5,065 nucleotides of DNA from an uncultured bacterium (lineage in GTDB: Bacteria; Cyanobacteriota; Vampirovibrionia; Gastranaerophilales; Gastranaerophilaceae), in NCBI GenBank assembly GCA_949288685.1, contig CASELB010000047.1, positions 1 through 5,065 of the forward strand. Direction: 5' to 3'. Under the pieces are notes generated by a model. That model saw only the letters and a program-made list of their open reading frames with translations. It was not told the DNA's origin and ran no database searches. Shown here one piece after another: positions 1-5,065 of this stretch. Every line of letters begins with the position of its first letter. Positions within the stretch are counted from its first letter, which is position 1. The translations under genes were made by a program, and so were the position numbers.

Positions 1-165
1 AAAAAATGCTATATTGCAGGGAAAGAAGTCGGGCTTTGTGAGGATAGTTCTGTTTCTTATCAAACGTTTGCACTTGTACAAAATTTGTTAACAAAAAAGC
101 GAGGAATAAGCCCGGATTATCTTGCATACTACAAAAAATTTCAGGAAATATATTCAATAACATAA
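1..165 (+). CDS. C-terminal fragment of an unknown protein, cut by the left window edge
   Basis: Frame 1 is open from the first base to a TAA at 163-165, giving 54 residues with no in-frame ATG, so the start lies to the left of the window. The visible part reads KKCYIAGKEVGLCEDSS near its beginning and ends YLAYYKKFQEIYSIT. It has mixed charged and aromatic residues and no membrane segment. An open frame of this length in DNA so rich in TAA and TGA triplets suggests real coding. I do not recognise the family. It converges on the minus-strand gene ending at 293, with 127 bp of AT-rich DNA between them. No convincing intrinsic terminator follows; an A/T-only stem around 206-225 is too weak to call. 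Confidence 0.5.
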   Translation, partial: KKCYIAGKEVGLCEDSSVSYQTFALVQNLLTKKRGISPDYLAYYKKFQEIYSIT

Positions 166-292
166 GTTATTATGAAAATGCTAGATGGAATTATAGTAAA
201 TAAATCAAAATTCAAAATAATTTTTGCTATTACATAAACAAGTTTTAAGTTTATTAATAATAGGAACTGTCGGATTACGCCTGTCTAATTAA

Positions 293-835
293 CTATGTAT
301 TAAATATTTTATTTTCAAGTGCTTTTAAATTTTTCTCAAAAACTTTGTGCAGTTTATCTTCAATATCTGAATTAATTTGACGAATCCGCTCCACAACATC
401 AGGAGAAGTTTTATCTAATTGTGTCAGCTTATCAAGTTCAGGGGTTATAGCTGATAATTCTTCGGGGGTAACGGTATTCTTGCCATACATAACCCCATCA
501 GAATGTTCGATTTTAAAACTATCAAATTCAGGATTTCTTTTTCTTGCAATCGTGATAACCCTTTTAATCACTCTTTCTCCACGATCTGAACAGTCTTTTG
601 ATACATGTACATTTATTTTTTCGTTGCTACCATTTTCTAAAAGAGATTTTACCGCAAGCAAAAAACTTTCACACACAGCTTTTGCCGGACTCTCTCCGTA
701 GTATTTTTGGTAATGATATTCGTGATCGAACGCAGCAGTTCTAAAAGCACATAGCAAAGATTCTGAACGAGCAAACTTTGCTTGAAAAGACTTATTTTGA
801 TAATTATTAGTATTATTGATTGCTGATATTTTCAT
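293..835 (-). CDS. Hypothetical protein, 180 aa, with Asn-rich N-terminus and SFQAK motif
   Basis: I do not recognise the family. The ATG (complement of 833-835) is preceded by AGGA at 843-846 with 7 nt spacing, which supports this start; the stop is TAG. Residues 1-15 are rich in Asn (MKISAINNTNNYQNK) and lead into SFQAKF at 16-21, a motif type also seen in the 209-residue protein at 4274-4903. The middle (about 22-112) looks like a small mixed alpha/beta domain, with a helix near 50-67, a probable strand at KINVHVS (73-79) and a helix at 86-100. The C-terminal part (about 125-177) is highly charged and probably helical, possibly coiled coil (VVERIRQINSDIEDKL). There is no hydrophobic signal peptide or membrane span, so the protein is probably soluble. 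It is separated from the upstream 943-1476 gene by a strong hairpin terminator and so is probably transcribed alone. No clear terminator follows it. Confidence 0.8.
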   Translation of the reverse strand: MKISAINNTNNYQNKSFQAKFARSESLLCAFRTAAFDHEYHYQKYYGESPAKAVCESFLLAVKSLLENGSNEKINVHVSKDCSDRGERVIKRVITIARKRNPEFDSFKIEHSDGVMYGKNTVTPEELSAITPELDKLTQLDKTSPDVVERIRQINSDIEDKLHKVFEKNLKALENKIFNT

Positions 836-855
836 TTTATTATCCTATAACATAT

Positions 856-883
856 ATAATACTGCATTTTAATACTAGTACAA
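856..883 (-). promoter_or_regulatory. Weak candidate promoter for the 293-835 gene
   Basis: On the minus strand, TTGTAC (878-883) and TATTAT (856-861) are 16 bp apart and lie just upstream of the AGGA ribosome-binding site. The -10 matches 5 of 6 bases and the -35 only 3 of 6. A perfect TATAAT also occurs at 888-893, but its -35 position would fall inside the terminator hairpin and has no match. A promoter is needed somewhere here because a terminator closes the upstream gene; the exact choice is uncertain. Confidence 0.3.
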
Positions 884-897
884 AAAAATTATATTAC

Positions 898-933
898 AAA
901 CACCGGCAGAATTCTTATATTCTGCCGGTGTTT
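898..933 (-). terminator. Strong hairpin terminator after the 943-1476 gene
   Basis: Perfect 15-bp inverted repeat: AAACACCGGCAGAAT at 898-912 and its complement at 919-933, around a 6-nt loop. The stem begins 9 nt past the stop codon of the minus-strand gene at 943. The run of U after the stem is interrupted on the minus strand (TTTG, then an AT-rich stretch with seven T). It is therefore a strong stem with an imperfect tail, but its position and GC-rich core in AT-rich DNA make termination the likely role. Confidence 0.8.
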
Positions 934-942
934 TAAAAAGCC

Positions 943-1476
943 TTAAAACTTATCAGATTTTATTTTATTATGAGCTGTTTGTATTTCCTGATATTTAACA
1001 GGTTCTTCAGCCTGATAAACATTCTGTGAGACATACCCGTATGCATTCTCATCCTTTTTCTTTACCAGTTTTAAATTACTGCTTATAGTTCTTTCAAAAA
1101 CATCTTCTGTCCTGTACCCCTGATTATCAATAACTATTTGTTTTTTAATCATTTTTTCGGGCAAATAGCTTTCTTTTTTACCGTTTTCGCCTAGAACTTT
1201 TGCAAAATATATAGTATTTTCTTTAAGCTGTCTAAATCCTGCTTTATACCCGTCTACTGTTTCTATAAGCGTTCTAAAATTTGCAAAAGCGGGTGTTTTT
1301 CCGACTTTTCCTGCTGTAGCTGACATCTTGCCCAAATATTTCCCGTTTGGATCATAAAATTCACAGGACTTTACCGGTATACCACTGGGATACGCACGAT
1401 AAATATTATGGTTTTTTGCTTTTGCATGGTTTGCTCTTAAAAATTCTGCAACCGGTGACAATTTTTTTACATTCAT
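943..1476 (-). CDS. Hypothetical protein, 177 aa, basic
   Basis: I do not recognise the family. The ATG (complement of 1474-1476) has a strong ribosome-binding site, AAGGGGG at 1483-1489, 6 nt upstream. A good promoter lies at 1521-1549 and a hairpin terminator immediately after the stop, so this looks like a self-contained single-gene unit. The protein is Lys-rich. Residues 37-51 (SCEFYDPNGKYLGKM) look like a beta-hairpin with a DPNG turn. Residues 85-140 alternate hydrophobic and charged residues (TIYFAKVL, KKQIVIDNQG, SNLKLVKK), which suggests more beta structure. The tail from about 150 looks polar and flexible. No signal peptide or membrane segment is seen. Unlike two other unknown proteins here, it lacks the [ST]F[QK][AS]K motif near its start. 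Confidence 0.82.
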   Translation of the reverse strand: MNVKKLSPVAEFLRANHAKAKNHNIYRAYPSGIPVKSCEFYDPNGKYLGKMSATAGKVGKTPAFANFRTLIETVDGYKAGFRQLKENTIYFAKVLGENGKKESYLPEKMIKKQIVIDNQGYRTEDVFERTISSNLKLVKKKDENAYGYVSQNVYQAEEPVKYQEIQTAHNKIKSDKF

Positions 1477-1520
1477 TTTTTACCCCCTTATACTCATAAA
1501 CACTAAATTTCTTTTTATTT

Positions 1521-1549
1521 ATTAAACCTGAAACAAACTCATTTGTCCA
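1521..1549 (-). promoter_or_regulatory. Sigma-70-type promoter for the 943-1476 gene
   Basis: On the minus strand, TGGACA (1544-1549, 5 of 6 to TTGACA) and TTTAAT (1521-1526, 5 of 6 to TATAAT) are exactly 17 bp apart. The predicted transcript starts near 1514, giving a leader of about 38 nt that contains the AAGGGGG ribosome-binding site. It lies downstream of the uvrA-like gene's hairpin, which supports independent transcription. Confidence 0.65.
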
Positions 1550-1604
1550 GCAGCTTTCCCTGATTTACTAATTCAATAAAGTTTTATACTTCCACACTTG
1601 AAAG

Positions 1605-1625
1605 ATGCTGAAACATGTTCAGCAT
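1605..1625 (-). terminator. Candidate terminator hairpin after the uvrA-like gene
   Basis: Perfect 8-bp inverted repeat (ATGCTGAA at 1605-1612, TTCAGCAT at 1618-1625) with a 5-nt loop, 23 nt past the uvrA-like stop codon. The minus-strand tail reads CTTTCAAG, so the U-tract is poor. Position and symmetry favour a terminator or a 3'-end stabilising hairpin, but termination may be incomplete. Confidence 0.45.
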
Positions 1626-1648
1626 AACAGCTTACAGAATCAATTATC

Positions 1649-4132
1649 TCAAATATACTTTCCGGTAATACTATCCGTGCAAGAAACAATCTTATCAGGA
1701 GTACCTGCAGCAACAATTTCCCCGCCGTCTACTCCGCCGCCCGGTCCCATATCTATTATATAGTCCGCATTTCTGATAACGTCCAAATCATGTTCTATAA
1801 CTATTACGGTTGCGTTATTATCTATCAATTTTTGAAAAACGCCAAGAAGTGAACGAACATCTAACGGATGGAGACCTATTGTCGGTTCGTCAAATACAAA
1901 TACTGAATCTTCCTGTCTTCTTCCCATCTCTGATGCGAGTTTTAACCGTTGTGCTTCTCCGCCGGAGAGACTGGGAGTAGCTTCGCCAAGCGTAAGATAG
2001 CCAAGCCCCAAATCCTTTAACACCTGCAATCGTTGTTTTACAATATTCAAATCCTTGCACGCTTCAAGTGCATGGTTAATATCCATAGCCATAATCTCCG
2101 GCAATGAATATTCTTCTTTATTTTTAGAAATATATTTAATACTCTCCGCCTTTTTGGAATAGCGCGCGCCCCTACAGTCCGGGCATGGAATATCAACATC
2201 CGGCAAAAACTGAACATCAAGGCTTATACTGCCTGTTCCGTCACATGTAGGGCAGCGTAATGAGCCTGTATTATATGAAAAATCTCCGGCTTTATAGCCT
2301 AATTCCTTTGCTGCTTGCGTTTTTGCAAAAACCTTTCTAAGTTCATCGTGCACATTTGCATAAGTTGCAACCGTCGAACGAACATTAATACCTATTGGTG
2401 TTGCATCAATAAGTTTTATATGTTGAATACCGTCTGCCTCAACAGCTTTAACATGTTCAGGAAGTTTTTTCCCTGCGATATTACTCTCCAGCGCAGGAAT
2501 AAGGCTCTCAAGTACCAGAGTAGTTTTACCCGAACCTGAGACACCGGTAATAACAGTAAGTCTCCCTTTAGGAATATGAACATCCAGAGGTTTTACCGTA
2601 TGAATATCAGATGTTGAAAGATAAATTTCACCGTTATCAAACATTTCTCTTTCCGTAACGTGCGGGCGGATATTTTTGTCTTTGTTACCGCTCAAAAACT
2701 GTCCGATTTTTGAAACAGGATTTTTTATAATCTCCCGTATTGTTCCCTGAACAATAACCTGTCCGCCATCAGCACCTGACTCAGGTCCCAGTTCAATTAT
2801 CCAATCAGATTCCGATAAAATCTGTGTATCATGGTCAACCAGAATAACAGAATTCCCGTCAGAGACAAGGTCATGCATTACAGCATTTAACCCCTTAATA
2901 TTTGCCGGATGAAGTCCTATTGACGGTTCATCCAGAACATATAAAACACCTGTTGTCCTATTTCTTACAGAACGCGCAAGCTGCATCCGCTGTCTTTCAC
3001 CGGTTGAAAGTGTAGAGGCAGCGCGGTCAAGCGAAAGATAACCGAGCCCCAAATCCATAAGCCGTTTTGCCGTTACCTGAAACGACTCACATATAGATTC
3101 CGCCATAGGACGCATTTTTTCAGGCAATGATAATGGTACCCCATCCACCCACTTTATTAATTCGGAAAGAGTTTTTGTACAAACTTCATCCAGCGAGATT
3201 CCGCGTAGTTTTGGCGCACGTGCTGCCCAAGATAGCCTTGTACCGTGACATGCCGGACAAATATCCTCTTTTAAAAATTTTTCAACCCTTTTCATTCCGG
3301 TTTCATCTTTAACTTTTTTAAGGGCATTTTCAACGGTATACACCGCATTATAATAAGTAAAATCTATTTCTCCGGCCTGATTTGAATTTTTTGCTTTATA
3401 AAAAATATGTTTTTTCTCCGCAGGACCGTGAAAAACTATTTCTCTCTCTTCTTTGGTTAGTTGATTAAACGGTATATCCGTACGAACCCCCATTGCCCTG
3501 CAAACATCAGTCATTAGCGACCACATTAAGGAATTCCAAGGCAGCACAGCCCCCTCATCAATAGTTAAACTTTCATCAGGAACAAGTGTAGTTTCATCTA
3601 CAGTCCTTACCGTGCCTACACCTCCACAGCATTCACACGCGCCCTGACTGTTAAAAGCAAGCTCTTCCGCCCCCGGAGCGTAAAAATGTTCTCCGCACAC
3701 AGGACAGACAAGTTCTTTACCGGCTGCCACAAGGAGTGTCGGCTCAAGATAATGCCCGTTAGGGCACCTGTGATTAGCAAGCCTTGAATACATAAGCCTT
3801 AAACTATTCAACAATTCAGTTCCTGTGCCGAATGTACTCCTTATCCCCGGAACTCCCGGACGCTGATGTAGTGCAAGAGCTGCAGGAACATATAAAATCT
3901 CATCAACCTGCGCTTTTGCAGCCTGTGTCATCCTTCGTCTTGTATATGTTGAAAGAGCTTCCAAATATCTCCTTGAACCTTCCGCATACAACACACCGAG
4001 CGCGAGCGATGATTTGCCTGACCCTGACACTCCGGCAACACCGACAATTTTATTTAACGGAATATCTACATCTATATTCTTTAAATTATGAACCCTTGCC
4101 CCTCTGACTTTTATCTTATCCGGTTTTTCCAT
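1649..4132 (-). CDS. UvrA-family ABC ATPase lacking the UvrB-binding insert (class II-like UvrA paralogue)
   Basis: DNA-binding ATPase of the UvrA family, predicted cytosolic. From the ATG at 4132 it has 827 residues, against about 940 in canonical UvrA. First half: Walker A GVSGSGKSS (34-42); C123/H127 with CPVC (143-146); GACECCGGVG (164-173); CPACHGTRL (292-300); signature LSTGERQR (375-382); Walker B VLDEP (399-403); switch His434. Second half: Walker A GVSGSGKTT (530-538); zinc module C627/C630 and C650/C653; signature LSGGEAQR (722-729); Walker B VFDEP (746-750); His781. Both ATPase sites look intact. Only 15 residues separate H127 from C143, where canonical UvrA carries the roughly 100-residue UvrB-binding region, so that region is missing. 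The first LSGGE is LSTGE. Relatives without this insert include DrrC-like drug-resistance proteins, but the role here is unknown. An upstream in-frame TTG (4163-4165) would add 11 residues, but it lies next to the -10 box and has no ribosome-binding site. AAAGGGG (4149-4155) lies 16 nt before the ATG, farther than usual. The gene looks less AT-rich than its neighbours. Confidence 0.95.
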   Translation of the reverse strand: MEKPDKIKVRGARVHNLKNIDVDIPLNKIVGVAGVSGSGKSSLALGVLYAEGSRRYLEALSTYTRRRMTQAAKAQVDEILYVPAALALHQRPGVPGIRSTFGTGTELLNSLRLMYSRLANHRCPNGHYLEPTLLVAAGKELVCPVCGEHFYAPGAEELAFNSQGACECCGGVGTVRTVDETTLVPDESLTIDEGAVLPWNSLMWSLMTDVCRAMGVRTDIPFNQLTKEEREIVFHGPAEKKHIFYKAKNSNQAGEIDFTYYNAVYTVENALKKVKDETGMKRVEKFLKEDICPACHGTRLSWAARAPKLRGISLDEVCTKTLSELIKWVDGVPLSLPEKMRPMAESICESFQVTAKRLMDLGLGYLSLDRAASTLSTGERQRMQLARSVRNRTTGVLYVLDEPSIGLHPANIKGLNAVMHDLVSDGNSVILVDHDTQILSESDWIIELGPESGADGGQVIVQGTIREIIKNPVSKIGQFLSGNKDKNIRPHVTEREMFDNGEIYLSTSDIHTVKPLDVHIPKGRLTVITGVSGSGKTTLVLESLIPALESNIAGKKLPEHVKAVEADGIQHIKLIDATPIGINVRSTVATYANVHDELRKVFAKTQAAKELGYKAGDFSYNTGSLRCPTCDGTGSISLDVQFLPDVDIPCPDCRGARYSKKAESIKYISKNKEEYSLPEIMAMDINHALEACKDLNIVKQRLQVLKDLGLGYLTLGEATPSLSGGEAQRLKLASEMGRRQEDSVFVFDEPTIGLHPLDVRSLLGVFQKLIDNNATVIVIEHDLDVIRNADYIIDMGPGGGVDGGEIVAAGTPDKIVSCTDSITGKYI

Positions 4133-4165
4133 ATATATTCTGTGTATGCCCCTTTCGCTAAACAA

Positions 4166-4174
4166 ATTATAACA
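4166..4174 (-). promoter_or_regulatory. Extended -10 promoter element for the uvrA-like gene
   Basis: The minus strand reads TGTTATAAT, a perfect TATAAT (4166-4171) with the TGn extension, so a good -35 box is not required; none is seen at 17 bp. Transcription would start near 4159, leaving a leader of about 27 nt that includes AAAGGGG before the ATG at 4132. This argues against the upstream TTG at 4163-4165 as the start codon. Confidence 0.55.
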
Positions 4175-4176
4175 TG

Positions 4177-4196
4177 TAAAATCTTTTTAGATTTTA
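4177..4196. promoter_or_regulatory. AT-rich dyad directly upstream of the uvrA-like -10 box (possible operator)
   Basis: Perfect 8-bp inverted repeat, TAAAATCT at 4177-4184 and AGATTTTA at 4189-4196, around TTTT. It begins 3 bp from the extended -10 and covers the spacer and -35 zone of the uvrA-like promoter, where a repressor would block transcription. Being almost all A/T, it could arise by chance in this DNA. Confidence 0.3.
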
Positions 4197-4238
4197 AATT
4201 GATATTATTACAAAATGTTAACCTGTAATATCAAATTT
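4196..4238. promoter_or_regulatory. Imperfect dyad in the divergent intergenic region (possible operator)
   Basis: Arms TTGATATTA (4199-4207) and TAATATCAA (4226-4234) are perfectly complementary over 9 bp across an 18-nt centre. They extend to 12 bp with one extra A in the right arm (AAATTGATATTA at 4196-4207 against 4226-4238). The right arm overlaps the putative -35 zone of the 4274-4903 gene and the left arm abuts the other dyad. The pair could allow joint control of the two divergent genes. No known repressor site is recognised. Confidence 0.3.
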
Positions 4239-4251
4239 AAGCAATTATAAT
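4223..4251 (+). promoter_or_regulatory. Candidate promoter for the 4274-4903 gene
   Basis: A perfect TATAAT at 4246-4251 lies 17 bp downstream of CTGTAA (4223-4228), which matches the -35 consensus at only 3 positions. Transcription would start near 4258, leaving a leader of about 16 nt without any purine-rich ribosome-binding site (TTTTGTTTTAAATAAACT before the ATG). Confidence 0.45.
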
Positions 4252-4273
4252 TTTCTTTTGTTTTAAATAAACT

Positions 4274-4903
4274 ATGAACAATAATTCAATAACATTTAAG
4301 TCAAAAATTAAATTCGTAGATTTGCCGGCATACAGGAAAATGGAGAAAAAAAATTATATTGATTTTTTTCACGACAAACCCAATATTCTGAAAGCCAAAG
4401 AGTTTTACACACTTAACATCAGAACCTGCACAGGCGGAGGGCTTGTTAATCCGCATGTAGAAGCAGAAGGTTTCCATCTCTGGGATGATATAATTAACAA
4501 TAAAAAGTTTCCGGATATTGTGAATTCACTTTTACGGTACGTTAAAAATCCTGAACGCGGACTCCTTATCGGAAGCAAAGATTTGGAAGGAAATCCTTAT
4601 TCCATATCGCAGTTTACAAGATTGAAAAAAGTTTTTCTTGAACGGGTAAAAGATGTTTCGCTGTTCCAAAAACACAAATACGAAAACTCTGAGTCACACT
4701 ACAGTTATTCTGTTAAAGATGATACCTGGACAATTTGTTCATGTTTTAGAAGAGGCGAAAATTTAAGAATGCAAACAGTAAGATGCCTGAAAGATTTAAA
4801 AGAATGTTTTGAAACAATATCAATTGCAAAAGGCGACAGGCTTTTTATAGGGAAAAATGAAATTACACCTAAAGACTTTCCTGAAATTTTTACAGTTAAA
4901 TAA
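4274..4903 (+). CDS. Hypothetical protein, 209 aa, with TFKSK N-terminal motif and Cys52/His68 pair
   Basis: No family is recognised with confidence. The ATG at 4274 has no Shine-Dalgarno sequence upstream, but the leader is very short and no better start lies in frame, so SD-independent initiation is likely. The short N-terminus MNNNSITFKSKIKF carries the same motif type (TFKSK, 7-11) as SFQAK in the 180-residue protein at 293-835. The core contains TCTGGGLVNP (51-60) followed by GFHLWDD (66-72), so Cys52 and His68 are 16 positions apart. Then come a probable strand GLLIGSKDL (96-104), a helix near 112-126 and two probable strands (about 142-149 and 151-157). This order resembles CheD/CNF-type Cys-His deamidases, a resemblance I infer by eye only. 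Six cysteines (52, 155, 157, 171, 178 and one more checked as absent from the N-terminus) are too irregular to suggest a metal site; the five listed are the ones seen. No signal peptide or membrane span. It is divergent from the uvrA-like gene and ends 7 nt before a strong terminator, so it is monocistronic. Confidence 0.88.
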   Translation: MNNNSITFKSKIKFVDLPAYRKMEKKNYIDFFHDKPNILKAKEFYTLNIRTCTGGGLVNPHVEAEGFHLWDDIINNKKFPDIVNSLLRYVKNPERGLLIGSKDLEGNPYSISQFTRLKKVFLERVKDVSLFQKHKYENSESHYSYSVKDDTWTICSCFRRGENLRMQTVRCLKDLKECFETISIAKGDRLFIGKNEITPKDFPEIFTVK

Positions 4904-4910
4904 CAATGCG

Positions 4911-4934
4911 AAAAACGCCCGCAAGGGCGTTTTT
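4911..4934 (+). terminator. Intrinsic terminator with GCAA tetraloop after the 4274-4903 gene
   Basis: Perfect 10-bp stem, AAAAACGCCC (4911-4920) and GGGCGTTTTT (4925-4934), closed by a GCAA loop of the stable GNRA class. It starts 7 nt past the stop codon at 4901-4903. Because the arms carry A5 and T5, the minus strand also reads as a hairpin with U5, so it could stop transcription entering from the right edge as well. Confidence 0.92.
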
Positions 4935-4956
4935 GTCGAAACAAAACTAAAAAAAG

Positions 4957-4975
4957 TTATAATAAAAAATTATAA
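4957..4975 (-). terminator. AT-only hairpin followed by U7 on the minus strand (weak terminator candidate)
   Basis: TTATAAT (4957-4963) and ATTATAA (4969-4975) pair over 7 bp around AAAAA. On the minus strand the stem is followed by C and then seven T (4955-4949). It lies just beyond the palindrome at 4977-5060, so it could end a minus-strand transcript that includes that element. With no G-C pair the stem is weak, and the stronger bidirectional terminator at 4911-4934 lies close by. Confidence 0.25.
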
Positions 4976-4976
4976 G

Positions 4977-5060
4977 ATGTAAGCCGACCCATCAAGAATG
5001 CAAAAATTTATAAATCTTTCGTAACCCCGAAATCTGTCATTTGGTGTGACCGACTTACAT
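4977..5060 (-). repeat. Imperfect palindromic element at the right edge (structured RNA or MITE/REP-like repeat)
   Basis: The ends ATGTAAG (4977-4983) and CTTACAT (5054-5060) are perfectly complementary. Read as minus-strand RNA the pairing continues to 13 bp (5048-5060 with 4977-4989) with three G-U wobbles and no mismatch. Read as plus-strand RNA, those three positions become A/C mismatches. Inside, the minus strand can form GUCA/UGAC (competing with the base of the outer stem) and a UUUCG/CGAAA hairpin near 5018-5032. An open frame on the minus strand from 5065 to a TAA at 4970-4972 (ending FCILDGSAYIL) and another on the plus strand also cross it, so the C-terminal end of a gene from the right cannot be excluded. 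No known riboswitch or tRNA matches. Confidence 0.4.
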
Positions 5061-5065
5061 ATATA

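Noticed and set aside
255..292. GC-richer patch containing TGTCGGATTACGCC between the left fragment and the 293-835 gene
   Set aside because: It recalls half of an interspersed palindromic repeat, but no second arm is present in the window and no second copy was seen.
480..701. Plus-strand open frame of 73 codons
   Set aside because: It lies wholly antisense to the 293-835 gene, which has a clear ribosome-binding site and a sensible product; the frame has none.
2315..2539. Plus-strand open frame inside the uvrA-like gene
   Set aside because: It is antisense to a conserved part of the UvrA-like protein; its Cys-rich product reflects the opposite coding strand. The same applies to plus-strand frames at 3127-3312 and 3832-4107.
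1649..4165. Two similar halves as a recent tandem duplication
   Set aside because: The repeated ATPase motifs are the normal ancient two-half structure of UvrA proteins, not a local event.
4705..4944. Minus-strand open frame of 79 codons
   Set aside because: It overlaps the 4274-4903 gene and begins beyond the terminator hairpin, so it is a shadow with no support of its own.
4977..5060. tRNA: 7-bp end stem ATGTAAG/CTTACAT over about 84 nt
   Set aside because: No TTCGA-type T-loop, no D-arm pattern and no recognisable anticodon arm on either strand.
4970..5065. C-terminal end of a minus-strand gene entering from the right
   Set aside because: The frame is open for 31 codons, but the plus strand is open across the same palindrome too and the peptide is not recognised. 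The evidence is too thin for a gene call.

Overview
The window is AT-rich bacterial DNA. It holds one recognisable gene, a short UvrA-family ATPase, among small genes of unknown function. Two of the unknown proteins start with an Asn-rich leader followed by a motif of the form [ST]-F-[QK]-[AS]-K. I associate such N-termini with gut Gastranaerophilales (Vampirovibrionia/'Melainabacteria'). That assignment rests on recall and base composition, not on a marker gene, so it is tentative.

Layout, left to right. Positions 1-165 carry the C-terminal end of a plus-strand gene that enters from the left. Then come three minus-strand genes: a 180-residue unknown protein (293-835), a 177-residue unknown protein (943-1476) and the UvrA-like protein (1649-4132). 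They look like separate transcription units rather than an operon. A strong 15-bp hairpin (898-933) separates the first two. An 8-bp hairpin follows the uvrA-like stop codon. The 943-1476 gene has its own good sigma-70-type promoter (TGGACA-17-TTTAAT). A 141-bp divergent intergenic region (4133-4273) carries promoter elements for both directions and two AT-rich dyads. It leads into a plus-strand gene for a 209-residue protein (4274-4903), which ends at a textbook intrinsic terminator with a GCAA loop. The last ~110 bases hold an AT-only hairpin and an imperfect palindrome. The pairing of that palindrome is continuous only if it is read as minus-strand RNA.

Function. The UvrA-like protein keeps both ABC ATPase sites, both signature motifs and the C-terminal zinc module. 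The roughly 100-residue insert that binds UvrB in canonical UvrA is missing. It is therefore more likely a UvrA paralogue working apart from UvrABC repair, for example in damage sensing or DNA-ligand resistance, than the cell's main UvrA. The 209-residue protein has a Cys-(15 residues)-His arrangement and a downstream order of segments reminiscent of CheD/CNF-type deamidases; this is a hypothesis only. I found no tRNA, rRNA, CRISPR array, insertion sequence or obvious defence system.
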